Assembly: GCF_024756255.1 (NCBI RefSeq)
Contig: NZ_JANUHB010000006.1
Coordinates: 124,001 to 188,000 of the forward strand
Length of the DNA stretch: 64,000 nt
From: Massilia agilis
GTDB taxonomy: Bacteria > Pseudomonadota > Gammaproteobacteria > Burkholderiales > Burkholderiaceae_D
Direction of reading: 5' to 3'
Both the position numbers and the translations under genes were made by a program. The notes beneath the pieces were generated by a model. That model did not search any database. It was not told the origin of the DNA and was given only the letters and a program-made list of their open reading frames with translations. Positions 27,491 to 38,121 of this stretch are shown one piece after another. Position 1 is the first letter of the stretch. Each line of letters begins with the position of its first letter.

Positions 27491-27862
27491 TCAGCAGCTA
27501 GCTCCGGAATGGGATTCACCGTTGCGGAGGTTGAAGCCCATGAAGCATTTGTATCCGTCGCTTGGGCGAAATGAACACCAGACGTCACCCTTGCGTCGGA
27601 GCCGTTCGCCTCGCTCAGTCGTGCACGTCACGTCTTTTTCATCGGGGTAAAGCGACTCGAAAATTTCCCTCGCGGGTTCGCCAGTCACTGCGATTGCGAT
27701 TTTGCGATCGCTTTTTGTTGGTGCTGCGCGCTCGCCCGGCTCGCCGGAGTAAATGAGATACGAGGCGTTGAGATTCTTGTACTTGCCGGACCAGACGCCA
27801 GCCGTTGCCGCAAAAGCCAAGACGAGTGCACCGGCGCAAAGGAGAAGCATGAGTTTCTTCAT
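27491..27862 (-). CDS. Small exported protein with four cysteines, unknown function
   Basis: A 123-residue protein, not recognised. It has a clear N-terminal signal or anchor (MKKLMLLLCAGALVLAFAATAG), then a mature part with four cysteines (VTC, VWC, YKC and the C-terminal GASC), probably two disulfides. No lipobox sits at a normal place. ATG at 27862 starts the signal; an ATG at 27871 would add three residues. Its base composition is lower in GC than its neighbours. It lies next to the SIR2-like gene on the same strand and the two may have arrived together. Confidence 0.7.
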   Translation of the reverse strand: MKKLMLLLCAGALVLAFAATAGVWSGKYKNLNASYLIYSGEPGERAAPTKSDRKIAIAVTGEPAREIFESLYPDEKDVTCTTERGERLRRKGDVWCSFRPSDGYKCFMGFNLRNGESHSGASC

Positions 27863-28033
27863 CAGAGCCACATTGTGAAAGTGATTGTAGTGATGGATCT
27901 TCGAACATACAGGATCAGTTTACTTGTCGGTTGTTGAGCGCATGAAACGTCGTAGTATGTCCAGCCAGACCAGTCGGACTGTTTGTCCACAACCTTACAC
28001 TGTCTGCCTGATTCAGTGGCGTGAGGCCATCCG
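27863..28033. other. Non-coding gap in the low-GC insert
   Basis: An AT-rich gap of 171 bases between the small exported protein and the SIR2-like gene. It probably holds the promoter of the former. I see no clear operator, terminator or attachment site. Confidence 0.4.
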
Positions 28034-29077
28034 CTAGTCGAATCTTAGAGTGCGGCTATACTCGTGGAAAAGCTCCACGCTCGTCGAGTGTTCTAAAAAA
28101 ACTTCATCAAAGCCCATCGTGTTACGCAAGTACGTTTCGATGTTCTTAACGTCCGAATGCGAGGTCTTGTAAACCGTGCCATATGCCTGGCCCGACGGCA
28201 GTAACCCAGTTCGACTTGCCCCGCACATGAGTTCCATATTGAGCGGATGGAACGCAAATCCTAAAAACACAGTTCTCGACGCGCTAGCTACACACTTGTG
28301 CATGGCGATCGAAGTCGGGCTGGCCGGGTCCATACCTTCCGTGAAGGTCTTTATCCCTTTCGCCAGCGCGAGTAGCTTTGTCTCGTCTGGATCGCGCCCA
28401 AATTCGATAACACTTTCCGCGTCATCGTGACGAGCCAACGGAAGTCCTCCGACAGTTCCGTAAGGATGATATATCTCTAATGATTTGACCAACTCCGCGG
28501 CCTCGTCGTCTCTCATGCGGAAATATGTTCGGAAGGCGTGAAAGAAGAAATGCTCAATGCAGCGGTCGTAGTTGAAGACGACAAAAGCGAGTTGGGTAAG
28601 ACGCTTCTTAATTGTCTCGCGGCTGCAATTTTCCCCAATAAACCGCATCAGCGCGGCGAGCCAAGTATTTTCCACCCTGCCAAGATCAATTTTCTTTGCG
28701 AGGCTCCCGTCATACCTGAGCTTGCTGCTCGATTCAGCCAGCAGAATCGCCCGCACGATTGCCAATTTACCGCAGAGCTCGATAGCTTTATCGCCATTAT
28801 GACTATGAAGGTAGTTATCTATTGAGATAGCCACAGGCATTGACTCTGCGATAGATCGTGACGCTGCTATATACGCATCTGCTTCCGGACCGGTGAGGCG
28901 ATTCCGCGTGCTCCACAATTTTATTGCGTTAAGAATGCAGTCGTCGCCCGCGACTCGTTCCCAGTGTTCGAACCTATATCCGAGGAGCTCTCGTATTCTG
29001 GTCTTCAACGCGTCGCCGACAGGCAAATCAAATTCCGCACTTGCCCCAGCCCCAACTACGAACAATGTCTTCGGCAT
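28034..29077 (-). CDS. SIR2-like NAD-binding protein, candidate defense or stress effector
   Basis: A 347-residue stand-alone SIR2-like protein. The nucleotide-binding start is VVGAGASAEFDLPVG (GAGAS at residues 9-13). The expected catalytic pair is Asn169 in FNYDRCIEHF and His204 in IYHPYGTVGG, matching the N...H arrangement of bacterial SIR2-like NADases. FLGFAFHPLN (about 271-280) matches the last Rossmann strand (typical vvGySfxD). It is not a protein deacylase of the CobB type: the zinc-binding cysteines and the usual GIPxFR are absent. SIR2-like domains in bacteria are often NAD-consuming antiphage effectors, usually with extra sensor domains; none is visible here. The base composition is clearly lower in GC than the surroundings, which suggests acquisition by transfer. 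The start ATG at 29077 has only a weak Shine-Dalgarno. Confidence 0.75.
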   Translation of the reverse strand: MPKTLFVVGAGASAEFDLPVGDALKTRIRELLGYRFEHWERVAGDDCILNAIKLWSTRNRLTGPEADAYIAASRSIAESMPVAISIDNYLHSHNGDKAIELCGKLAIVRAILLAESSSKLRYDGSLAKKIDLGRVENTWLAALMRFIGENCSRETIKKRLTQLAFVVFNYDRCIEHFFFHAFRTYFRMRDDEAAELVKSLEIYHPYGTVGGLPLARHDDAESVIEFGRDPDETKLLALAKGIKTFTEGMDPASPTSIAMHKCVASASRTVFLGFAFHPLNMELMCGASRTGLLPSGQAYGTVYKTSHSDVKNIETYLRNTMGFDEVFLEHSTSVELFHEYSRTLRFD

Positions 29078-29203
29078 TTTGAATTCTTGTCAATATTTAC
29101 GGCTAACATTATGCGCGTTTGCTGCGCTCGGTGCAAAGTTAGTCGCCCGCGGTTTGTATGATTGGCATAGAATTGTGAAAGACGAATCCTTGGTGAGATC
29201 AAT

Positions 29204-29485
29204 ATGTCGCAGAGTAACGAAGAAACCCTGAAAGCCCACCTGAAGGCACTGCACCGCAGCCTGAACGAAACCGGCAAGCCGGACGACGAGCTCGAAATGC
29301 TGCTGCGCCAGCTCGACGGCGACATCCAGCGCCTGCTCGAGAAGCAAGCCGACGACCCCGACCGCAACACCTACGGGCTGGCATCGCGCGCCCAGGAGCT
29401 TACGGCCCGCTTCGCGGTCAAGCACCCGCACCTGGAACCGACCCTGCAGGAACTGGGACGCATCCTGGCCACGATGGGCATCTGA
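29204..29485 (+). CDS. DUF4404 family protein
   Basis: A 93-residue acidic, helical protein with the DUF4404 pattern: LKAHLKALHRSLNETGKPD, then LLRQLDGDIQRLLE, and a C-terminal LEPTLQELGRILATMGI. It is soluble and of unknown role. It resumes the high-GC composition typical of the window and marks the right edge of the low-GC insert. Confidence 0.85.
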   Translation: MSQSNEETLKAHLKALHRSLNETGKPDDELEMLLRQLDGDIQRLLEKQADDPDRNTYGLASRAQELTARFAVKHPHLEPTLQELGRILATMGI

Positions 29486-29568
29486 ATAACCACAAGTTAT
29501 TGATAACTAAGCCGTTTTCCGGGTGACGGGGAGGCCCGGAAAGCGGATTTCCGGTAAAATGCCGGCCA

Positions 29569-31827
<2,259 letters not shown>

Positions 31828-31840
31828 GCTGTTGTTGGAG

Positions 31841-31918
31841 GCGTGGGCAGGAAACCTGCCCACCCTACCGCCGTACCGCTATTTGTAGGGTGGGCGGGTT
31901 TCCCGCCCACGCGTCCAA
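31841..31918. repeat. Paired-hairpin intergenic repeat, copy 2 (inverted arrangement)
   Basis: The same two half-elements as copy 1 but in opposite order: GCGTGGGCAGGAAACCTGCC with CACCCTAC comes first, then GTAGGGTGGGCGGG with TTTCCCGCCCACGCGT. They are separated by only about 16 bases. The halves therefore point outward rather than inward, which shows that the half, not the pair, is the unit. It lies between convergent genes. Confidence 0.8.
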
Positions 31919-31938
31919 CTTCCAGCTGCGGTCCTCGG

Positions 31939-33054
31939 TCAAACAACCAGGTCCGCACTCGCCTGCTTGGCGCGCAGCGCCAGCGCATTACGATGCCGCG
32001 CCCGCAGCCGCGGATTGGTCAGCAGCCGCGCCAGCGTCTCCCCCACCAGCATCACCACACCCAGCAGCGGCAGCACCAGCATCAGCCCCACCACGCCCGC
32101 CACCGCGCCGCCCACGAAGATCATCAGCACCGTCACGAGCGGGTGGATGCGCAGGCTGCGCCCGAGCGTGAGCGGCATGAACACGAAGTCGTCCAGCAGC
32201 CGCACCAGCACGAACACCACGATCGCGCCATAGGCCATGGCCGGGTTGCCCGGCGCGTCGGTCGAGGTCACCACCACCACCAGCGCGCAGCCGGCGATCG
32301 AGCCGACGTACGGCACCCATGCCAGCAGCGCCGAGATCAGCCCGAGCAGCAGCGGCGAGGACACGCCGATGATCCACAACCCGAGCGCAAGCACCGCCGT
32401 GTCGAGCACCGTCAGGCGCAGCAGGCCGGAAAAATAGCGGCGCGCGGTCTGGTCCACCTGGTGCATCAGGAACAGCGTTTTTTCGAAGTAGGCGTTGGGC
32501 ACGCCGCGCGCGAGGAATTTCTTGAAACGCACGCCGTCGCGCAGGAAGAAAAAGGTGAGGAAGGGCGCGAGCAGCAGCGAAGGCAACCAGCCGGCGGCGG
32601 CCAGCAGGAACGCGCCCAGGTGCTGCTGCGGGAAGTCGTTGGTGAGGGCGCGGATCGAGCGGTTGAGTATGCCGCGCAGGTGCGTGCCCCGCAGGACCGG
32701 GAATTTGGCTTCGACCGCCGAGATCGTGGAGCGCACGAAGGAGAGCCCGCCGTCCACGTAGCGCCCGATCGCCGCCTGCCACGCGTCGCCCGGCCCGGCC
32801 CACGAGAACACCCCGGCCAGCGCCAGTGCCACCAGCGTGAAGAAGACGCTGCACACGAGCAGGGCCGAGACGTTGCGGCTGACGCCCGCGCGCACGAGGC
32901 GGCGCATCGGGTCGAGCAGCATGTAGTACATCACACCGCCGACGATGAAGGGCAGGACCAGCCACAAGGTGTGCTGCAGCACCACCAGCAGCAGGCTGGT
33001 GGTGGCAACGATGCCGGCCCAGGCGACCGGCCCGGCGCGTTCTTCAGGCTTCAT
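31939..33054 (-). CDS. AI-2E family transporter (PerM-like membrane protein)
   Basis: A 371-residue inner-membrane protein with about eight hydrophobic segments. Family motifs include LLLAPFLTFFFLRDG, GLISALLAWVPYVGSI and FVFMPLTLGRSLRIHPL in the C-terminal third. Members of the AI-2E family are proposed exporters or permeases of varied solutes; the AI-2 label should not be taken as evidence of quorum sensing here. Its ATG overlaps the stop of the upstream acyltransferase gene by 4 bases (ATGA), so the two are translated together. Confidence 0.9.
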   Translation of the reverse strand: MKPEERAGPVAWAGIVATTSLLLVVLQHTLWLVLPFIVGGVMYYMLLDPMRRLVRAGVSRNVSALLVCSVFFTLVALALAGVFSWAGPGDAWQAAIGRYVDGGLSFVRSTISAVEAKFPVLRGTHLRGILNRSIRALTNDFPQQHLGAFLLAAAGWLPSLLLAPFLTFFFLRDGVRFKKFLARGVPNAYFEKTLFLMHQVDQTARRYFSGLLRLTVLDTAVLALGLWIIGVSSPLLLGLISALLAWVPYVGSIAGCALVVVVTSTDAPGNPAMAYGAIVVFVLVRLLDDFVFMPLTLGRSLRIHPLVTVLMIFVGGAVAGVVGLMLVLPLLGVVMLVGETLARLLTNPRLRARHRNALALRAKQASADLVV

Positions 33055-34112
33055 GTGACTCTCTCATCCGGCACCGTACGCTCTCCCAACTCCAGGCTCC
33101 TTCTCTTCGTGCGTTTTCCAAACATGAGCCTCGCGGCAGCGGGGCTCGCGGCAATGCGGCGGCCGATCAGCCAGCACGCGGCGGTGATGATGCATCCCGA
33201 CGCAATCGACACCAGCGCAGCGGCAGCGGCATCGCGCGGGGGCGACAGGTACTGCTTCGACAACTGCTCTGCGAGGATGAAACCGTACATCGACACCACG
33301 TAGATGTACAGCGTATCCCGTCCGGCGGCAGCCACGACATGGCGCGCGCGCCCGGGAAGAAGACGCCAGGCGCCATGGAAAACGCACAGGGCGAATAGCG
33401 AGACGATGACGCCGGCGGCATAGCGCAGCGCGATGTTCGGAAGGTTGGCCGCGGTCAGCGCCATCTTCGAGACGTAGATGTAGGTCGCGTCGTGCCACAG
33501 CGCGAAGCAAGCGACGCTGGCCAGCCCCGTCAACGCAGCCAGCACCGCGAGCCCGGCCGGCGATGGCGCACGCAGCTTGGCCAGCGCCGCCGCATGCCCC
33601 AGCACGAAGAACGGGAAGGTGTATTTGAAGAGGTGGGCAATCGCGATGTCCGGCACCGCCAGCAGCGCCGCGAACATCAGGACGATGGCGCCAGCCCAGT
33701 AGCGGCCGCATGCGCGTGCCACCGCGACCAGCACCAGCGATCCGAACAAGGCCCACAGGAACCAGAGCCGTCCAAGGAATTCCCGCAACAGCACGGTTTT
33801 CGACAGCACGGGGCCGCCATGCAGGGCCAGCAGCGCCAGGTACAGCGCGCCCCAGGCCAGCACCGGCGTGAGGTAGCTCGATGCCTTGCCGCGCGCCAGC
33901 ACAAGCGGACCGGTGGACACCAGGCCAGGGGTCGAGACGTAGCCGCTGATGGCCATGAACAGCGGCATGTGGAACATGTAGATGGCCTTGAAGAGGGGAT
34001 CGTTCCAGAAGCCGGATTCCTGGTAGGTGACGTACTGGATGCTGTGGCCGATCACCACCAGCAGGATGAGCATGCCTTTCGAAAAATCGAGGTATTCACT
34101 GCGTCCTGCCAT
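33051..34112 (-). CDS. Membrane acyltransferase (acyltransferase 3 family)
   Basis: A 353-residue protein with about ten hydrophobic segments. It opens with EYLDFSKGMLILLVVIGHSIQ, the acyltransferase-3 signature with the catalytic-type His in the first membrane helix, followed by FHMPLFMAISGY. Members O-acylate surface glycans, peptidoglycan or small molecules. The acceptor here is unknown, and no polysaccharide cluster is in view. It is upstream partner of the AI-2E permease in a two-gene operon. Confidence 0.88.
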   Translation of the reverse strand: MAGRSEYLDFSKGMLILLVVIGHSIQYVTYQESGFWNDPLFKAIYMFHMPLFMAISGYVSTPGLVSTGPLVLARGKASSYLTPVLAWGALYLALLALHGGPVLSKTVLLREFLGRLWFLWALFGSLVLVAVARACGRYWAGAIVLMFAALLAVPDIAIAHLFKYTFPFFVLGHAAALAKLRAPSPAGLAVLAALTGLASVACFALWHDATYIYVSKMALTAANLPNIALRYAAGVIVSLFALCVFHGAWRLLPGRARHVVAAAGRDTLYIYVVSMYGFILAEQLSKQYLSPPRDAAAAALVSIASGCIITAACWLIGRRIAASPAAARLMFGKRTKRRSLELGERTVPDERVT

Positions 34113-34182
34113 GTTCTTATCCGGATTGAACGACGGAACTCATCATACAAGCAAGCGAACTGGTCCCGTCGCGCGCGTCGTC

Positions 34183-34665
34183 CTAGGGCGTCTCGACCAG
34201 CTCGGGCGGCCCCTTCCACTCGCCCAGGCGTTGCGCCATCTGCCGCGCCAGCGCCAGCGAAATCTTGTAGCCGATGACGGCGTCGGTCTCCATCAGCGAC
34301 AGGAAATCGGCGCGGAAGAACACGGCCAGCTCGCTGTCCTCGGTCGCGCGCGCCTGGGCGTTACGCGGCGCATCGTTGAGCAGCGCCAGTTCGCCGAAAA
34401 AGTTGCCCGGGCCGAGATCGGCCACATGCTGCCGCTCGCCCCCGCTACCGCGGTGGATGGCCACCCGGCCGTTCATCACCAGGTACAGCGCCTGTCCTTC
34501 GTCGCCCTCGTCGAACACGATCTCGCCCGGCAGGTAGCGGCGCTCGTGCATCAGGCCATCGACGATCTTGAGCTCGAGCGGCTTGAGGGAGCCGAACAGG
34601 GCCGAGTTCTTCAGTCGCAGCAAGCGCGGCGACATGGGCGGCGATTTCAGCAATCCGAGTATCAC
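34183..34665 (-). CDS. Cyclic nucleotide-binding domain protein
   Basis: A 160-residue single-domain protein. The cNMP-binding fold includes LPGEIVFDEGDEGQALYLVM and a complete phosphate-binding cassette, FGELALLNDAPRNAQARA, with the Glu and Arg that hold the ribose and phosphate. There is no helix-turn-helix, so it is not a CRP-type regulator; it may be a sensor or adaptor subunit. I chose the GTG at 34665 because GGAG lies five bases upstream. An ATG at 34701 would add 12 unconvincing residues. It faces away from the diguanylate cyclase gene. Confidence 0.85.
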   Translation of the reverse strand: MILGLLKSPPMSPRLLRLKNSALFGSLKPLELKIVDGLMHERRYLPGEIVFDEGDEGQALYLVMNGRVAIHRGSGGERQHVADLGPGNFFGELALLNDAPRNAQARATEDSELAVFFRADFLSLMETDAVIGYKISLALARQMAQRLGEWKGPPELVETP

Positions 34666-34917
34666 GGGGGCTCCGCGTTGCAAAAGGGGAAGTGTTGTCA
34701 ATTATGCTGCATCGGACGCCCTCGTGTATGCCCCGGGCGAAGATTTTGAACTACGGAGTTTCCCGATCCCCCCGGCGGAGGGGGGAAATCGCCTGTTTAA
34801 CAAAATTGTGCAACAGCAATTGTCAAAACCGAGTAAGATAAATTCCCTATGGAAACAGCTGTTATCTGTTTGGCATGATGCTCGGCAAGTGGCGGGCGGA
34901 TGGCAGAAGGAATTACC

Positions 34918-36069
34918 GTGGTAGATATTCGTACAATCATTTTAGCGCTGGGCATCGGCAACGTCGGATTCGCGCTGCTCATGGCCGGCTACATCCGGGG
35001 CAGTACGTCACAGGACGGGCTGGCCCTGTGGATGTGGTCGCGCCTGATGCTTGGGGTGACCCAGTTCATCGGCTGGCTGGTGCCCGGCCCCTTGGGCGAT
35101 TCGCTGCAGGCCATTGGCTGCGTGGCGGGCGTTGCAATGGAAGTGGCCGCCTATTGCATCTACTTCGAATGCGGACGCTGGCGCCGTGCCGTCGGCCCGG
35201 CCACGGTACTTGCGCTGCTGGTGATGCTGTTCATGAGCATCCATCGCGCCACGTACGTGCAGCTGCTCGGGCTGGCCTGCGTGATCTCGGCCATGTACGC
35301 CGCGGCAATGGCTATCGTGCTGTTGCGGCCGCGTTCGCGCAAGCGTTCGCTGTTGCAAAAGATCATGGGCGGCAGCGATGCGCTCTTTGCCGTGGCGATG
35401 GCCGCCGGTGGCTGGGCGGGCTTGAGCGATCCCTCGCAAGTGCTGGGTGCCAATGGCCTGCACACGCTGGCCGGGCTGGCGGCGTACCTGATGATGATCG
35501 TGAACGGCGCCGGCTTCCTGCTGCTGTGCAAGCAGAAGGCAGACGACCAGATGACGCTGCTGGCCACCACCGATTTCCTGACCGGCCTGGCCAACCGCCG
35601 CGCCTTCTTCCAGCAGGCCGAAGGCGCGCGCCAGCTGGCGCTGCGGCTGCGTAAGCCGATCGCGCTGCTGATGCTCGACATCGACCACTTCAAGCAACTC
35701 AACGACCGCTTCGGCCACGCCACCGGGGACGAGGCGCTGGTGCTGTTTGCCGACACCGCGCGCGCCACGCTGCGCGAGCACGACATCATGGGCCGGCTGG
35801 GCGGCGAGGAGTTCGCGCTGGCGCTGCCAGGCACCGACCTGCCGGGCGGGGTGCTGGCGGCCGAGCGCCTGCGCCAGGCCGTGATCGACGCGCCGCTGTG
35901 CGCCGCCGGCACGCCGCACCGGATGACGGTGAGCATTGGCGTGGTGCTGGTCGAGCCGAACGAGGCGCTGACGGCGGCGTTGGCCCGCGCCGACCAGGCG
36001 CTGTACGCGGCCAAGAGCGGCGGGCGCAACCGGGTGGAGGTGGGACCGCCGGTGCTCAAGCGAGCCTGA
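34918..36069 (+). CDS. Membrane-bound diguanylate cyclase (GGDEF domain)
   Basis: A 383-residue c-di-GMP synthase. Residues 1 to about 200 contain six or seven hydrophobic segments (a membrane sensor region). After a short linker the GGDEF domain starts with TTDFLTGLANRRAFF and has DIDHFKQLNDRFGH and the active site GGEEF (Gly295-Phe299). Five residues upstream is an RxxD inhibitory site (REHD), so product feedback is likely. The GTG at 34918 has AGGA at a good distance; an ATG at 34900 would add six residues. No EAL domain is fused. It is divergent from the cNMP-binding gene, with 252 bases between them. Confidence 0.93.
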   Translation: MVDIRTIILALGIGNVGFALLMAGYIRGSTSQDGLALWMWSRLMLGVTQFIGWLVPGPLGDSLQAIGCVAGVAMEVAAYCIYFECGRWRRAVGPATVLALLVMLFMSIHRATYVQLLGLACVISAMYAAAMAIVLLRPRSRKRSLLQKIMGGSDALFAVAMAAGGWAGLSDPSQVLGANGLHTLAGLAAYLMMIVNGAGFLLLCKQKADDQMTLLATTDFLTGLANRRAFFQQAEGARQLALRLRKPIALLMLDIDHFKQLNDRFGHATGDEALVLFADTARATLREHDIMGRLGGEEFALALPGTDLPGGVLAAERLRQAVIDAPLCAAGTPHRMTVSIGVVLVEPNEALTAALARADQALYAAKSGGRNRVEVGPPVLKRA

Positions 36070-36079
36070 AAAAGGCGGG

Positions 36080-36120
36080 CGGAAAAAGAGAAAGGGCCTG
36101 GTGCGTAACCAGGCCCTTTC
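36080..36120 (-). terminator. Terminator of the tRNA-Val/tRNA-Asp transcript
   Basis: A perfect 13-base-pair stem (36090-36102 with 36108-36120; arm GAAAGGGCCTGGT) with a 5-base loop. Read on the minus strand it is followed by TCTTTTTCC. It lies 7 bases past the 3' end of tRNA-Asp. It also sits just beyond the diguanylate cyclase stop but has no T tract in that direction. Confidence 0.8.
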
Positions 36121-36126
36121 GGATGT

Positions 36127-36203
36127 TGGCGGAGCGGACGGGACTCGAACCCGCGACCCCCGGCGTGACAGGCCGGTATTCTAACCAACTGAACTACCGC
36201 TCC
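36127..36203 (-). tRNA. tRNA-Asp (anticodon GUC)
   Basis: A 77-base cloverleaf on the minus strand. The acceptor stem is GGAGCGG/CCGCTCC with G as discriminator and an encoded CCA end. The D arm is GTTCAGTTGGTTAGAAT, the anticodon loop contains CTGTCAC (GTC), and the T arm is GGGTTCGAGTCCC. It is second in a two-tRNA transcript. Confidence 0.97.
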
Positions 36204-36240
36204 GTTTTTACTGATCGGTACATCGATCCTTGATGACATC

Positions 36241-36316
36241 TGGTGGGCGCTGAGAGGCTCGAACTCCCGACCTAAGCCTTGTAAGGGCTCCGCTCTACCA
36301 ACTGAGCTAAGCGCCC
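36241..36316 (-). tRNA. tRNA-Val (anticodon UAC)
   Basis: A 76-base cloverleaf on the minus strand. The acceptor stem is GGGCGCT/AGCGCCC with encoded CCA. The D arm is TAGCTCAGTTGGTAGAGC, the anticodon loop is CTTACAA (TAC), and the T arm is GGAGTTCGAGCCTC. It is 37 bases upstream of tRNA-Asp and shares its transcript. Confidence 0.97.
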
Positions 36317-36493
36317 GCTCACGTTCTTCGATGTCATCGACGTTTGTCATCACGTCCGACGAAGAGGCCGAATCATAGCCTATCCTTTGAAAAGCGCGCA
36401 AGGGTTTTTCGAAAAAATCGTCGCCTGCAACGCTGCCCTACGCGGGAGCGTGGCTTTTTGTGCCAATATCAAGTTCCAGATACCGCCCACGCC

Positions 36494-37762
36494 ATGACCA
36501 TGCCTGCTCCACGCCAACTTTTGCTCGACCTGTTCCAGCGCGCCGTCTCCGCCGTCGATCCGCTCGAACTCGTCGCAAGCCACCTGCCGCCGCCGCCCAA
36601 GGGGCGCACCGTGGTCATCGGCGCGGGCAAGGCAGCGGCGCGCATGGCGCAGGGCGTCGAGCGCCACTGGCAGGGCGCGCTGTCCGGGTTGGTGGTCACG
36701 CGCTACGGCCACGGCGCGCCCACCGAACACATCGAGGTGCTGGAAGCGGGTCACCCGGTGCCCGACGCGGCCAGCGCCAAAGCGGCCGAGCGCATGCTGG
36801 CGCAGGTTGCCGGCCTTACCGCGGACGACCTGGTGATCTGCCTGATCTCGGGCGGCGGCTCGGCCTTGCTGTCGATGCCGGCGCCCGGCATCACGGCAGA
36901 CGAAAAACGCGCGCTCAACCAGCAGCTGCTGAAAAGCGGCGCGCCGATCGGCGAGATGAACTGCGTGCGCCGGCATCTTTCGGCGATCAAGGGCGGACGG
37001 CTGGCGCTGGCCTGCGCGCCGGCGCGCGTGGTCACGCTGGTGGTGTCCGACGTGCCGGGCGACGATCCGGCCGTGGTGGCGTCCGGTCCCACGGTCCCCG
37101 ATGGCAGCACCGCGCAGGACGCGCTGGCGATCCTGCACAAGTACGGCATCGCCGTCTCCGACCAGGCGCTGCGCGTGCTGCAGGATCCGGCACTGGCCGC
37201 GCCGCAGCCGGGCGATCCTCGCCTGGCCGGCAACAGCGTCAGCGTGATCGCCACCGCCCAGCAGGCGCTGGACGCAGCAGCGGCGGCCGCGCGCGAGGCC
37301 GGCTACACGCCGCTGGTGCTCTCTTCCAGCATGGAGGGCGAGGCGCGCGAGGTCGGCATCGTCCACGCGGGCATTGCGCGCCAGGTGGTCGAGCATGGCC
37401 AGCCCTTGGCCGCGCCTTGCGTGATCATCTCCGGCGGCGAAACCAGCGTGACCGTGCGCGGCAACGGGCGCGGCGGGCGCAACGTCGAATTTTTGCTGGC
37501 GCTGGCGGTCGCGCTGGACGGCCTGCCCCGTGTGCACGCCATCGCCTGCGACACCGACGGCATCGACGGCACCGAGGACAATGCGGGCGCCGTCATTGGC
37601 CCCGACACGCTGGCGCGCGCGGCCGGCTGCGGCCTCGATCCGCATGCGATCCTGGCCAACAACGATGCCTACAGCCTGTTCGCGCGGCTGTCCGACCTGG
37701 TCGTGACCGGCCCCACCCGCACCAACGTCAACGATTTCCGCGCGATTCTCATCGAACCGTAG
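36494..37762 (+). CDS. Glycerate 2-kinase (MOFRL family)
   Basis: A 422-residue kinase that converts glycerate to 2-phosphoglycerate with ATP. The N-terminal DUF4147 domain shows VVIGAGKAAARMAQG and the catalytic-site block LISGGGSALLSMPAPGIT. GEMNCVRRHLSAIKGGRLA and SDVPGDDPAVVASGPTVPD follow. The C-terminal MOFRL domain has ISGGETSVTVRGNGRGGRN, DTDGIDGTEDNAGA and the ending TGPTRTNVNDFRAI. Older annotations call this family hydroxypyruvate reductase (TtuD). ATG at 36494 (MTMPAPRQLLLDL) begins the conserved part. The stop codon TAG is formed by the first bases of a paired-hairpin repeat. It is alone in its transcript. Confidence 0.92.
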   Translation: MTMPAPRQLLLDLFQRAVSAVDPLELVASHLPPPPKGRTVVIGAGKAAARMAQGVERHWQGALSGLVVTRYGHGAPTEHIEVLEAGHPVPDAASAKAAERMLAQVAGLTADDLVICLISGGGSALLSMPAPGITADEKRALNQQLLKSGAPIGEMNCVRRHLSAIKGGRLALACAPARVVTLVVSDVPGDDPAVVASGPTVPDGSTAQDALAILHKYGIAVSDQALRVLQDPALAAPQPGDPRLAGNSVSVIATAQQALDAAAAAAREAGYTPLVLSSSMEGEAREVGIVHAGIARQVVEHGQPLAAPCVIISGGETSVTVRGNGRGGRNVEFLLALAVALDGLPRVHAIACDTDGIDGTEDNAGAVIGPDTLARAAGCGLDPHAILANNDAYSLFARLSDLVVTGPTRTNVNDFRAILIEP

Positions 37763-37862
37763 GGTGGGCAGCTTGTCTGCCCACGCGTTCAGCCGGTCCC
37801 GGATCAGCCTGACGACTGGCATCCGTCCATTGGACGCGTGGGCAGAAATCTGCCCACCCTAC
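37759..37862. repeat. Paired-hairpin intergenic repeat, copy 3
   Basis: GTAGGGTGGGCAG at the left and CTGCCCACCCTAC at the right, with the inner flanks CCACGCGTTCAG and TGGACGCGTGG, in the same inward arrangement as copy 1. Its TAG (37760-37762) serves as the stop codon of the glycerate kinase gene. Confidence 0.85.
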
Positions 37863-38121
37863 GCACCTCCCACTGCAAGGATCTGCCGGCAAACTGTTGC
37901 GAAAAGCACTTTTCTGGCCGGTTTTTCTTGCCCTGTGACATACACATCCCCCAAAATGTCGGGCTTATAAAGCCGGCAACCTTAAAACATCGCTAAGAAA
38001 TGGCGGTTGCCGGGGCGGCGTGCAGCCGTCCGCGCGGTCGCTCGACGCCGCGCCGGGAAAAAAAGAGAAGTGTGGGAGACACCGTCCGCATCACCTTTTT
38101 CACAAAACCAGGGGAAACTCC

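Noticed and set aside
36127..36316. A genomic-island attachment site at the tRNA genes
   Set aside because: No integrase or repeated tRNA 3' end is seen nearby, and the flanking genes have normal composition.
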